From contig NZ_JAQVBV010000033.1 in NCBI RefSeq assembly GCF_028690125.1, positions 1 to 59,952 on the forward strand: DNA of 59,952 bases. Direction: 5' to 3'. The position numbers were made by a program, and so were the translations under genes. Below are positions 7,999 through 16,902 of this stretch, in pieces. The notes beneath the pieces were generated by a model that saw nothing but the letters and a program-made list of their open reading frames with translations, had not been told where the DNA came from and made no database searches. The first letter of the stretch is position 1. Each line of letters starts with the position of its first letter. This stretch comes from Bacteroides sp. (GTDB lineage Bacteria > Bacteroidota > Bacteroidia > Bacteroidales > Bacteroidaceae).

Positions 7999-9834
7999 TT
8001 ATCGTTTCGCTAAATCATCGTAGAGTTTCTGAAGGTAGGCTTTCCCTTTTTCCAGGTTAGCTCCTTTGGCTGTTCCTTCGTCCACTTGTATTTTATTGGC
8101 ATCCAGATTGAACACCAATTGATTTTCCGGAGTAACCATACCAAAGAGAGACGTTTCGGTAAAATATCCAAAGTGGGGAGAGGAAGGATTCAGGATATTT
8201 TTACTGAAAGCAAAGTCATCATGTGGCAGTCCAAGTTGTGAAAGCAAGGTTGCAGGAATGTCTATTTGTGAACCATAAGTATCTACGATTTGTGGCTCTT
8301 TTATTGCTCCGCCAATCATAATGAGTGGAATGGTATGTCCTTCCAAAGGATTGTCTATCGGACGCGGATATCCTCCCAGGTGGTCAGGAACAAGTACAAT
8401 CAATGTATTTTTCCACATCGGTGTTTTCTGATATTGTTTCACGAAATCTCCTACACAACTATCTGCGTAAGCAAAAGCATTGAGCACTTGGTTATCTAAA
8501 CGGTGGAATGGAACTTCAAATGGTTCGTGACTACTGGATGTCTGTATGATTTTAAAGAATGGCTCTTTGGGCTTTTCTTCTTTAAGGTCTTTCAGAAAAC
8601 GCTGGAATAATGTATGATCTAACGCTCCCCATTTGCCGGCACGTTCAGATAAAGCGAAGTCTTTTTCGGAAATAATCTTCTCTATACCCGAAGATACCAG
8701 ATAAGAACGCATATTAGTAAAATCGGCATCTCCTCCGTAATAATATTTCAGGTCGTATCCGGCATTTTTTAGTGTACGTGGAATGGAAGGTAGGCTTTCT
8801 GTCTTTTCGGGATACTTCATGATGCTGGTACTTGGCTGTGCGGGATAGCCACTGATAATGGATACCAGACCACGGTCGGTACGGAAACTGTTAGCGTAGA
8901 AATTCGTAAATAATACACCTTCTTTTCCAAATCTGTCCAGATTAACTGCAACGTTCGGTTGTCCTCCGAGAGACTCCATTAAGTGATTGGAGAAACTTTC
9001 AAGGATGATGAAAATGATATTGGGGCGTTGTGTATTTAGTAGCTGGGGAATGCTGTCTGTTGGGGATACAGGCTTTTCAATCATTTGGTTAAATAACTTG
9101 TCTGCAATTTTAGGGTCCATAAAACGGTATTGCTTATCGAAGTTATTTTGATGGGTGGCGGAATACATAAAACTGAATGCCGGATTGATAGCCGCATGGT
9201 TCATTCGTTGGTTTTGGCTGAAATACACCTTGCTAAGATTCATGGTTGATACGGAGAAGCCGCCACGGATAGGGATAAAAAGAACTGCTGTTAATAATAG
9301 GAGTACTAAAGATACATTTTGTCTGTGATAAGGTATTTTTAAAGGTTTCTTTTCACGAATGAGTACACTATAAAAAACTCCGTATAGGATGGCTGCATAA
9401 ATCAGTATCGTTAATAGTCCTAGTAATATATACCAGATGCTTACACTGGCTATGGCATCTTTGGGAGAAGTGAAGAAATAGAAAATGGGAGTGGCATCCA
9501 AACGGAATCCCCAGAACCCATATAATCCTAAATCAATAACAAAGATAGAAGCCATAATAAAGGCGATGAAGCGGAAATACCACTGTCGGATAGGACGCAG
9601 GATACGCGAGTCTGTCCAAGCGGAAACAATCAGTATCAGACCGGGAATTACCGTGAGGTATCCTGCCACAGAAAGGTCTAATGGCAGTCCGTGCCACATG
9701 ACACTGAAATAGTCACTCCAGAATGCATCAGTATATATTTCATGGTAATAGCCCATGAATATAGGTTTTTGTATAACAAACAAAAGAACAAATAAAAAAT
9801 AAGTAGTGAGAAATTGCAGAATTCTCTTTTTCAT
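7999..9834 (-). CDS. LTA-synthase-like membrane phosphotransferase (sulfatase fold)
   Basis: Five N-terminal membrane segments (roughly residues 1-190) precede a periplasmic alkaline-phosphatase/sulfatase domain. Visible motifs are NIIFIILESFS (metal Glu), FRTDRGLVSIISGYPAQ (nucleophile Thr), FFKIIQTSSSHEPF and VPDHLGGYP (metal Asp/His). Relatives transfer phosphoglycerol or phosphoethanolamine to lipids or glycans. A Gram-negative cell has no lipoteichoic acid, so the acceptor is unknown. The ATG at 9834 is chosen, giving 611 residues. The longer frame would start with TTG at 9867, inside the -7 box at 9865-9872, upstream of the expected transcription start. Confidence 0.88.
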   Translation of the reverse strand: MKKRILQFLTTYFLFVLLFVIQKPIFMGYYHEIYTDAFWSDYFSVMWHGLPLDLSVAGYLTVIPGLILIVSAWTDSRILRPIRQWYFRFIAFIMASIFVIDLGLYGFWGFRLDATPIFYFFTSPKDAIASVSIWYILLGLLTILIYAAILYGVFYSVLIREKKPLKIPYHRQNVSLVLLLLTAVLFIPIRGGFSVSTMNLSKVYFSQNQRMNHAAINPAFSFMYSATHQNNFDKQYRFMDPKIADKLFNQMIEKPVSPTDSIPQLLNTQRPNIIFIILESFSNHLMESLGGQPNVAVNLDRFGKEGVLFTNFYANSFRTDRGLVSIISGYPAQPSTSIMKYPEKTESLPSIPRTLKNAGYDLKYYYGGDADFTNMRSYLVSSGIEKIISEKDFALSERAGKWGALDHTLFQRFLKDLKEEKPKEPFFKIIQTSSSHEPFEVPFHRLDNQVLNAFAYADSCVGDFVKQYQKTPMWKNTLIVLVPDHLGGYPRPIDNPLEGHTIPLIMIGGAIKEPQIVDTYGSQIDIPATLLSQLGLPHDDFAFSKNILNPSSPHFGYFTETSLFGMVTPENQLVFNLDANKIQVDEGTAKGANLEKGKAYLQKLYDDLAKR

Positions 9835-9864
9835 ATCTATAAACTTAAAAAGATTGAACGGAGA

Positions 9865-9872
9865 CAAAGGTA
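9865..9872 (-). promoter_or_regulatory. -7 promoter box of the phosphotransferase gene
   Basis: On the minus strand this reads TACCTTTG, a full match to TAnnTTTG. It is 31 nt upstream of the 9834 start codon and is back to back with the cysK promoter. Confidence 0.6.
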
Positions 9873-9885
9873 CAATTCTTTTCTG

Positions 9886-9893
9886 TATCTTTG
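9886..9893 (+). promoter_or_regulatory. -7 promoter box of cysK
   Basis: TATCTTTG fits TAnnTTTG and lies 29 nt before the cysK start. No clear TTTG -33 element was seen at the expected distance. Confidence 0.6.
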
Positions 9894-9922
9894 CGCATCA
9901 ACCGAATAAAACGAGGTAGGCC

Positions 9923-10870
9923 ATGCCAAAAATTGCGAAGAAATTGACAGATCTAGTGGGAAATACTCCACTGATGGAGCTTTCGGGATATAGCCGGAAG
10001 TATGAACTGAAAGAGAATTTAATAGCTAAGTTAGAAGCTTTCAATCCGGCAGGAAGTGTGAAAGACAGGGTTGCCCTGTCTATGATTGAGGATGCGGAGA
10101 CACGCGGTGTATTGAAACCTGGTGCAACTATTATTGAACCGACGAGTGGAAATACAGGTGTAGGGTTGGCAATGGTGGCTACTATCAAAGGGTATCATTT
10201 AATATTAACTATGCCCGAGACGATGAGTCTGGAGCGGAGAAATTTGTTAAAAGCATTAGGGGCACAAATCGTTTTGACTGATGGCTTGGGGGGAATGTCT
10301 GCTTCTATTGCTAAAGCTCAGGAGTTACGTGATAGTATTCCCGGTTCGGTGATTCTTCAACAATTTGAGAACTCCTCTAATGCGGTTGCTCATGAACGGA
10401 CTACCGGAGAGGAAATCTGGCGGGATACAGATGGCGAAGTTGCTGCATTTGTTGCAGGAGTGGGTACTGGAGGAACCGTGTGTGGTGTGGCCCGTGCTTT
10501 AAAAAAACATAATCCGGATATTTATATTGTGGCAGTTGAACCTGCTGCATCTCCTGTGCTGGAAGGTGGTCAGGCTGAACCACATCGTATTCAAGGAATT
10601 GGTGCGAATTTTATTCCGAAACTTTACGACGCTTCTGTCGTAAACGAAGTTATAGGTGTGCCCGATGATGAAGCGATTCGCGCAGGACGCGAGTTGGCTG
10701 CTACAGAAGGTTTGTTGGCAGGAATTTCTTCAGGAGCAGCAGTGTATGGTGCCCGGCAGTTGGCCTCACGTCCGGAATTCAAGAACAAAAAAATAGTAGT
10801 ATTGTTACCTGATACAGGAGAACGTTATCTTTCAACTGAGTTGTTTGCATTTGACGTATATCCGTTGTAA
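9923..10870 (+). CDS. cysK: Cysteine synthase A (O-acetylserine sulfhydrylase)
   Basis: This PLP enzyme makes cysteine from O-acetylserine and sulfide. At 315 residues it has the standard length. The PLP lysine is Lys47 in NPAGSVKDR and the substrate loop is TSGNTG at 74-79. The phosphate-binding loop GVGTGGTVCG and the C-terminal SSGAA segment are present. It has its own promoter, divergent from the phosphotransferase gene, and is followed 70 nt later by a TPR gene. Confidence 0.95.
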   Translation: MPKIAKKLTDLVGNTPLMELSGYSRKYELKENLIAKLEAFNPAGSVKDRVALSMIEDAETRGVLKPGATIIEPTSGNTGVGLAMVATIKGYHLILTMPETMSLERRNLLKALGAQIVLTDGLGGMSASIAKAQELRDSIPGSVILQQFENSSNAVAHERTTGEEIWRDTDGEVAAFVAGVGTGGTVCGVARALKKHNPDIYIVAVEPAASPVLEGGQAEPHRIQGIGANFIPKLYDASVVNEVIGVPDDEAIRAGRELAATEGLLAGISSGAAVYGARQLASRPEFKNKKIVVLLPDTGERYLSTELFAFDVYPL

Positions 10871-10940
10871 TAAGTTCTTCTTGTTGTCTTTTAGTGATTA
10901 GGAGCAAGAGCGTTTTGAATAATATTAATATGATTTACAA

Positions 10941-11813
10941 ATGAAAAAAGTTTTGAGTGAAAATAAGGTGAGTGAAGTTGTGCTTTCAGTTTTTTTGAAA
11001 GGGACTTTTTTCTTCTTGTTTTTTTTATTTCCATTCACTTTGTTTGCGCAGACTTATCAACAGTTGTCCGAGAGGGCGATTGAGTGTATTGAGAAAGATA
11101 GTCTTCATCAGGCGGAAGATTTGTTAGTGAAGGCTTTGAAGCTGGACCCGAAGAATGAAAAAAATGCAATGCTTTTTTCTAATCTGGGACTGGTTCAGCG
11201 TCGCTTAGGGAAGTTTGATAAAGCACTTGAATCTTATTCTTTTGCATTGAATTTTGTTCCGTTGTCGGTACCTATTTTATTAGACCGTGCTGCAATTTAT
11301 TTGGAAATGGGGAGAACGGATCGTGCCTATACCGATTATTGTCAGGTACTTGATGAAGATAAAAATAATAAGGAAGCGCTATTGATGCGGGCTTATATTT
11401 ATATTCTTCGTCGGGATTATCCCACAGCGAGGGTAGATTATAATCGTTTGCTGGAGATTGATCCGTCGAGTTATAGCGGGCGACTCGGTTTAGCTACTCT
11501 TGAACAGAAAGAAGGGAAATTTAAGGAGTCGCTTAATATTTTAAATAAGATGATTGTGGAAACTCCTGATGATGCTACTTTATATGTTGCTCGTGCTGAT
11601 GTGGAACATGAAATGGGACATGATGAATTGGCATTGGTAGATTTGGAGGAGGCTATACGATTAAATATTTCGTTGCCTGATGTTTATTTGTTGCGCGGTG
11701 AAATTTATCTGACTCAAAAGAAAAAGGTTTTGGCAAAGGCTGATTTTGAAAAAGCGATTTCGTTGGGTGTGCCACAGGCGGATTTGCATGAGCAGCTGCA
11801 ACGCTGTCGCTGA
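10941..11813 (+). CDS. Exported TPR-repeat protein
   Basis: A 290-residue protein with a signal peptide: a long, very hydrophobic Phe/Leu-rich stretch ending FTLFAQ around residue 37. The rest is about seven tandem tetratricopeptide repeats, recognisable by the A-x3-AL-x4-D/N-P pattern, so a periplasmic or envelope scaffold is likely. The partner is unknown. It follows cysK on the same strand but has no functional link to it that the sequence shows. Confidence 0.85.
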   Translation: MKKVLSENKVSEVVLSVFLKGTFFFLFFLFPFTLFAQTYQQLSERAIECIEKDSLHQAEDLLVKALKLDPKNEKNAMLFSNLGLVQRRLGKFDKALESYSFALNFVPLSVPILLDRAAIYLEMGRTDRAYTDYCQVLDEDKNNKEALLMRAYIYILRRDYPTARVDYNRLLEIDPSSYSGRLGLATLEQKEGKFKESLNILNKMIVETPDDATLYVARADVEHEMGHDELALVDLEEAIRLNISLPDVYLLRGEIYLTQKKKVLAKADFEKAISLGVPQADLHEQLQRCR

Positions 11814-11846
11814 TGTTCTTTTTTATTATACTCACTTTTTTTGCGA

Positions 11847-11892
11847 TGCTAAAGGGACAAAATTTGCTGTACTCAAACAGCCTGTCCTTTTG
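11847..11892. terminator. Possible terminator between the TPR gene and recQ
   Basis: Around 11850-11892 an imperfect stem can form (AAAGGGACA with TGTCCTTT, plus an inner GCTGT/ACAGC pair). It lies in the 400-nt convergent gap. Stem quality is moderate. Confidence 0.35.
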
Positions 11893-12060
11893 GATGCTTC
11901 GTTCAAGGCGTTCGCTTAACTGAATAAATAGACGGGAAGACTGTGCGGAGTATTTGTTTGCAGTAGGAAGAGTTAGAAAGTACTGCTTTATTCTTAGTTG
12001 TATATTTACATATTAGTTTTATTTTATGGGAGAGAGTCTAGAGAACTTTTAGTTGTTCTC
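11893..12060. other. Intergenic stretch without a recognised feature
   Basis: This is the middle of the 400-nt gap between the convergent TPR and recQ genes. I see no gene, RNA or clear motif between the possible terminator and the phased repeat that starts at 12061. Confidence 0.5.
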
Positions 12061-12148
12061 GTGCCACCTTATTGTCACAACTGTGCCATGCTGTTGGCAC
12101 AAGTATGACAATAGGGTGGCACAGTTGTGACAATAAGGTGGCATAAAT
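12061..12148. repeat. 11-nt phased palindromic repeat array
   Basis: Eight consecutive 11-mers start at 12061, 12072, 12083, 12094, 12105, 12116, 12127 and 12138. Each has TGNCA at positions 2-6 (TGCCA, TGTCA, TGCCA, TGGCA, TGACA, TGGCA, TGACA, TGGCA). The array also contains a perfect 27-bp inverted repeat (12062-12088 with 12117-12143) and near-identical 22-nt direct units. The spacing equals about one helical turn. It lies between convergent genes (TPR and recQ). There is no cas gene and no unique spacers, so it is not CRISPR. Confidence 0.75.
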
Positions 12149-12213
12149 CCATTCCTTTAGTGTCAATATTTACTTTGCAAAGGTTTCTGCTCGGTAGTCT
12201 TGTTTGTTAGGTT

Positions 12214-14025
12214 TTAGTCTACAAATTGCTTGATAAGGTTGATAAAATCTTTGCCATATTTTTTCTTTTTGTATTCTCCAATTCCGCTGATGGCTCCAAA
12301 CTCTTCGATGGTAGTGGGACGTGAAAGGCTGAGGAGATGTAATACTTTGTCGGATAAAACGATATAGGCAGGGAGTCCTTCTTGGTCGGCTAGTTGTTTT
12401 CTTAGACCACGGAGAGCTTCAAAAAGGTCCTCGTTTTCTGTGCCTGGCAGTCCGAATGAGAATTCTTTGGAAATGACTATTTTTTTCTTTTTGGTTTTGG
12501 TAGTTGCTGTTTCTTCGCGGTGAATAACTGTTAGAGTGGCTTTGGCTCTGCTAAAGAGAACATCACTGCCGCTTGAAGTGATTTTAAGATGATTGTTTTC
12601 GTTGTAGGCGATTTCGAAGTAGCCTAGTTGTAACATCTGTAATAAATAATCTTGCCAGTCGCGAGTTGGAATTTCTCTTCCGACTCCAAATGTTTTTAAT
12701 TCCTGATAACCTTTTCCGGTTACTTCGGTAGAGTAGTTACCACGGAGAATTTCTATTAGTAATCCGGTTCCGATCTGTTGGTCGGTACGGGCTATGGCAC
12801 TTAATGCTTTTTGAGCAATGGTTGTGCCGTCGAATCTTTCGGGAGGGTTTTTGCAGACGTCACAGTTGCCACAGTCTTTTGTAGTTGTTTCTCCGAAATA
12901 GTTTAATAAGATTCTTCTTCGGCAGATGTCTGCTTCAGCATATTGTTGCATTCGTTGAAGTTTCTCCACATTGATAGTTTGTTGATTACTTTCGTTTGCA
13001 AATTTAGTGAGTAGGATTAGATCTCCTATTGAATAAAACAGGATGGTATCACTGGGCAGCCCGTCACGACCGGCTCGACCTATTTCCTGATAAAAACTTT
13101 CAATGCTTTTGGGTAGATTGTAATGGATTACCCACCGGACGTTGGATTTGTCAATTCCCATGCCAAATGCTATCGTGGCACATACTACTTGAATACGGTC
13201 GTTGATGAAATCATTTTGAGTTTCGTCCCGATGTCGGGGGGATAAACCGGCATGATATACTCCGCATCGGATACCTTGCTTTTGTAACATTTGGGCTACG
13301 GTTTCCGTTTTATTACGGCTCATGCAATAGATAATTCCACTTTCTCCACTGTGACGGTGAATAAATTCAAGGATTGCTCTGTTTTTCTCTTTGGCTTGAG
13401 AATCTCGTTTTACTGTCAGGCTAATGTTGGGACGGTCGAAAGAGGAGATAAAGGTTCGCGGGTTGATCAGATGGAGCTGGCGTATGATGTCCTCACGGGT
13501 TATTTTATCAGCAGTCGCTGTCAATGCAACGATTGGTATTTGCGGAAATTGTTGGTGTAGTATTCCCATTTGTGTGTATTCCGGTCGGAAGTCGTGTCCC
13601 CATTGCGAGATGCAGTGTGCTTCATCAATGGCAAATAAAGAGATATTCATATCTCGTAGCAAATAGTCTTTTTCTGTTACTAGTTTTTCTGGCGAAATGT
13701 ATAATAGCTTGAGTCTCCCTTCGATACAGGCACGGCGTAAGTTAATATTTTCTGTTTCGTCGTTGTTGCTGTTCAAAGCTCCGGCAGCAATACCGTTAGA
13801 TTGTAATGCTTCTACTTGATCTTTCATCAGAGAGATAAGCGGTGATACAACTATTGCAGTCCCTTCACAAAGTAAAGCAGGTAACTGATAGCAAATAGAT
13901 TTGCCACCTCCGGTAGGCATTAGTACTAACGCATCTTGCTTGTTTAGAATGTGACGGATAATTTCTTCTTGTAAAGGGCGGAAATTATCGTATCCAAAAT
14001 ATGTTTTAAGGGTTTGTCTCATCAA
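12214..14025 (-). CDS. recQ: ATP-dependent DNA helicase RecQ
   Basis: This 603-residue 3'-5' helicase acts in recombination and fork repair. Motif I is LMPTGGGKSICYQLP, motif II IDEAHCISQWGHDFRPEY, and motif VI QEIGRAGRDGLPS. A RecQ zinc site follows (CRRRILLNYFG with CGNCDVC), then a winged-helix region and a C-terminal HRDC domain (PTTIEEFGAISGIGEYKKKKYG). Length and domain order are as in E. coli RecQ. It is monocistronic, with its own minus-strand promoter at 14046-14053. Confidence 0.95.
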   Translation of the reverse strand: MMRQTLKTYFGYDNFRPLQEEIIRHILNKQDALVLMPTGGGKSICYQLPALLCEGTAIVVSPLISLMKDQVEALQSNGIAAGALNSNNDETENINLRRACIEGRLKLLYISPEKLVTEKDYLLRDMNISLFAIDEAHCISQWGHDFRPEYTQMGILHQQFPQIPIVALTATADKITREDIIRQLHLINPRTFISSFDRPNISLTVKRDSQAKEKNRAILEFIHRHSGESGIIYCMSRNKTETVAQMLQKQGIRCGVYHAGLSPRHRDETQNDFINDRIQVVCATIAFGMGIDKSNVRWVIHYNLPKSIESFYQEIGRAGRDGLPSDTILFYSIGDLILLTKFANESNQQTINVEKLQRMQQYAEADICRRRILLNYFGETTTKDCGNCDVCKNPPERFDGTTIAQKALSAIARTDQQIGTGLLIEILRGNYSTEVTGKGYQELKTFGVGREIPTRDWQDYLLQMLQLGYFEIAYNENNHLKITSSGSDVLFSRAKATLTVIHREETATTKTKKKKIVISKEFSFGLPGTENEDLFEALRGLRKQLADQEGLPAYIVLSDKVLHLLSLSRPTTIEEFGAISGIGEYKKKKYGKDFINLIKQFVD

Positions 14026-14045
14026 TGGATCTATTAAACTTGTTG

Positions 14046-14053
14046 CAAAGATA
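14046..14053 (-). promoter_or_regulatory. -7 promoter box of recQ
   Basis: On the minus strand this reads TATCTTTG (TAnnTTTG), 21 nt before the recQ start codon. The remaining sequence to 14290 is AT-rich. I see no other clear motif in it, although it must hold the promoter of the divergent HTH gene. Confidence 0.6.
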
Positions 14054-14290
14054 CATTTTCTTTAGTATACTTTATCATGTATCGATTTATGTTCTATAAT
14101 AAATCCCTAAAAGGTTAAAGTTTCTTATTATTCTGCTGCAATTTCGCTATTTCAAGCTTTTTGATTGTTTAAGTAGAAAAAAAATGCACAAAAAAATTGT
14201 GTATTAAAAAAAAAAGTAAGACATTTGTGACATGCAATGTTGTAAATGTGCAATATTAATTAATGAACAAACCCCTAACCAGTTAATTCG

Positions 14291-14755
14291 ATGAGTGATT
14301 TAGAGAAAAAAACAACGGAGGAAACTCCTAAGAAGCGCCCTTATAATTTGAGGGAGAAGAAAGAAAAGAAAGCTGCGTATAGATCTTTGATTAGACCGGA
14401 ATTAGCAGATGAGTTGTATGACAAGATTCTGAATATTGTTGTTGTTCAGAAGAAGTATAAAGACCCAGATTATTCTGCTAAGGATTTAGCTAAAGAGCTT
14501 AAAACAAATACACGCTATCTTTCTGCAGTGGTGAATTCTCGTTTTGGCATGAACTATTCTTGTTTGTTGAACGAGTACAGAGTGAAAGATGCTCTACATT
14601 TATTAACTGACAAACGTTATGCTGACAAGAATGTAGAAGAGATCAGCTCAATGGTTGGCTTTGCAAATCGTCAATCTTTTTATGCTGCATTTTACAAGAA
14701 CGTAGGTGAAACTCCTAACGGATATCGCAAGAAACATACTGATAGCAAAAAGTAA
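14291..14755 (+). CDS. AraC-type helix-turn-helix protein without sensor domain
   Basis: A 154-residue protein. A Lys/Glu-rich N-terminal tail of about 35 residues precedes a single AraC-type double HTH. The first helix pair is around YSAKDLAKELKTNTRYLSAV and the second around VEEISSMVGFANRQSFYAAF. It ends with the family's YRKKH. There is no ligand-binding, membrane or receiver domain, so it either responds to another protein or is controlled at expression level. Regulatory targets are unknown. A good terminator follows, so it is monocistronic. Confidence 0.85.
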   Translation: MSDLEKKTTEETPKKRPYNLREKKEKKAAYRSLIRPELADELYDKILNIVVVQKKYKDPDYSAKDLAKELKTNTRYLSAVVNSRFGMNYSCLLNEYRVKDALHLLTDKRYADKNVEEISSMVGFANRQSFYAAFYKNVGETPNGYRKKHTDSKK

Positions 14756-14776
14756 TTGCGTATTCTGAAACTTAAT

Positions 14777-14820
14777 AAAAGGAATTACCTCTGAATGAAA
14801 GTTTAGAGATAGTTCCTTTT
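14777..14820 (+). terminator. Terminator after the HTH gene
   Basis: AAAAGGAATTACCTCT (14777-14792) pairs imperfectly with AGAGATAGTTCCTTTT (14805-14820), and a T-rich run follows. Confidence 0.7.
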
Positions 14821-14850
14821 TCTCTTTTTAATTGAACAATACTAGTTATT

Positions 14851-16899
14851 ATGAAAAAACATTTTATTTCGATAGTTGTAGCAGGAACATTTTTAGTATC
14901 TTGCGGAGGAACTAAAACAACAACTGCTGAGGCAGATAAATTTGATTATACAGTGGAACAATTTGCAGATTTACAAATATTGCGGTACAAAGCTTCCGGA
15001 TTTGAGGAACTGTCGCTGAAACAAAAAGAGTTGATTTATTACCTGAATCAAGCTGCTTTGGAAGGACGGGATATTTTGTTTGACCAGAACGGAAAGTATA
15101 ACCTGAGAATTCGAAGGATGCTTGAAGCTGTGTATACAAACTATCAGGGAGACAAAGCTAGTCCTGATTTCAAAAATATGGAAGTGTATCTTAAACGGGT
15201 ATGGTTTTCCAATGGCATTCATCATCATTACGGTATGGAAAAGTTTGTACCCAACTTTTCACAGGAATTTTTGAAACAAGCTGTGCTTAGTGTTGATGCT
15301 TCATTGCTTCCGTTAGTGGAAGGACAAACTGCCGAACAACTGTGTGCCGAATTATTCCCTGTTATATTTGATCCGGTTATTATGCCGAAACGGGTGAACC
15401 AGGCAGATGGCGAAGATTTGGTGCTTACTTCTGCTTGTAACTATTACGACGGTGTGACGCAGAAAGAAGCAGAAGATTTCTATAGTACTATGAAAGATCC
15501 GAAAGATGAAACTCCGGTTTCTTATGGATTGAATAGTCGTTTGGTTAAAGAGGAGGGTAAGATACAAGAAAAGGTATGGAAAGTAGGTGGACTCTATACA
15601 CAGGCTATTGAAAAGATTGTCTTTTGGCTGAAGAAAGCTGAGACAGTTGCTGAGAATGATGCCCAAAAGGCTATGATTAGCAAGTTGATTCAGTTTTACG
15701 AAACAGGTAGTTTGAAGGACTTTGATGAATATGCTATTCTTTGGGTGAAAGATTTGGATTCACGAATTGATTTTGTGAATGGTTTCACTGAAAGTTACGG
15801 TGATCCGTTAGGAATGAAAGCTAGCTGGGAGTCCTTAGTGAACTTTAAGGATATGGATGCTACACATCGTACGGAGACTATCAGCAGTAATGCACAATGG
15901 TTTGAAGATCATTCTCCGGTAGATAAATTATTCAAAAAAGATAAAGTGAAGGGGGTATCTGCGAAAGTAATTACTGCTGCTATACTTGCCGGTGATTTAT
16001 ATCCATCCACGGCTATTGGTATCAACCTTCCGAATGCCAACTGGATTCGTGCTCATCACGGATCGAAATCTGTTACTATCGGAAACATTACTGATGCTTA
16101 TAATAAAGCAGCTCACGGCAATGGCTTCAACGAAGAATTTGCCTACAGTGATGTGGAAATTCAATTTATGGATAAATATGGTGATTTGACGGACGAACTT
16201 CATACTGACTTACATGAGTGTTTGGGACATGGTTCCGGTAAATTACTTTCGGGAGTAGATCCGGATGCTTTGAAAGCGTATGGTTCTACTATTGAAGAGG
16301 CTCGTGCGGATTTGTTTGGCTTGTATTACGTGGCTGATCCGAAGCTGGTGGAATTGAAACTTGTGCCGGATGCAGATGCTTATAAGGCTGAATATTATAA
16401 ATTTTTGATGAATGGCTTGATGACACAATTGGTACGCATCGAACCGGGAAATAATATTGAGGAAGCTCATATGCGTAACCGTCAGTTGATAGCTCGTTGG
16501 GTATTTGAAAACGGAGCAGCTGATAAAGTGGTGGAGATGGTGAAGAAAGACGGAAAAACTTATGTTGTGATTAATGATTATCAGAAGGTACGCGAACTAT
16601 TTGGTAAATTGTTAGCTGAAATCCAACGCATCAAGTCTACCGGTGATTTTGCAGGAGCTCGTAAGTTAGTTGAGAATTATGCAGTAAAAGTAGATCCGGT
16701 TCTTCATGCAGAGATATTGGAACGTTATAAGAAACTGAATCTTGCTCCTTATAAAGGATTTGTGAATCCCAAGTATGAATTGGTGACAGATGAAAATGGT
16801 AATATTACAGATGTTACTGTATCTTATAACGAAGGTTATGTGGAACAAATGTTGCGTTATAGTAAGGACTATTCTCCCCTGCCTTCGATAAACAATTAA
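14851..16899 (+). CDS. Dipeptidyl-peptidase III (M49), lipoprotein
   Basis: This zinc exopeptidase removes dipeptides from the N-terminus of short peptides. The M49 zinc motif HEXXGH appears as HECLGH with His455, Glu456 and Cys457; the second motif is EEARAD at 482-487. At 682 residues it matches bacterial M49 enzymes. The N-terminus is a lipoprotein signal (TFLVSCGG), placing it in the envelope. The Cys inside the zinc motif is unusual; I recall the same feature in the studied B. thetaiotaomicron enzyme. The next gene starts 3 nt after the stop, so they are co-transcribed. Confidence 0.93.
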   Translation: MKKHFISIVVAGTFLVSCGGTKTTTAEADKFDYTVEQFADLQILRYKASGFEELSLKQKELIYYLNQAALEGRDILFDQNGKYNLRIRRMLEAVYTNYQGDKASPDFKNMEVYLKRVWFSNGIHHHYGMEKFVPNFSQEFLKQAVLSVDASLLPLVEGQTAEQLCAELFPVIFDPVIMPKRVNQADGEDLVLTSACNYYDGVTQKEAEDFYSTMKDPKDETPVSYGLNSRLVKEEGKIQEKVWKVGGLYTQAIEKIVFWLKKAETVAENDAQKAMISKLIQFYETGSLKDFDEYAILWVKDLDSRIDFVNGFTESYGDPLGMKASWESLVNFKDMDATHRTETISSNAQWFEDHSPVDKLFKKDKVKGVSAKVITAAILAGDLYPSTAIGINLPNANWIRAHHGSKSVTIGNITDAYNKAAHGNGFNEEFAYSDVEIQFMDKYGDLTDELHTDLHECLGHGSGKLLSGVDPDALKAYGSTIEEARADLFGLYYVADPKLVELKLVPDADAYKAEYYKFLMNGLMTQLVRIEPGNNIEEAHMRNRQLIARWVFENGAADKVVEMVKKDGKTYVVINDYQKVRELFGKLLAEIQRIKSTGDFAGARKLVENYAVKVDPVLHAEILERYKKLNLAPYKGFVNPKYELVTDENGNITDVTVSYNEGYVEQMLRYSKDYSPLPSINN

Positions 16900-16902
16900 A
16901 AA

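Noticed and set aside
9835..9867. Longer N-terminus of the phosphotransferase from TTG at 9867
   Set aside because: The extension overlaps the -7 box at 9865-9872 and precedes the expected transcription start; ATG at 9834 begins a typical membrane N-terminus.
12061..12148. CRISPR-like repetitive appearance
   Set aside because: Units are contiguous 11/22-mers without unique spacers, and no cas genes are near.
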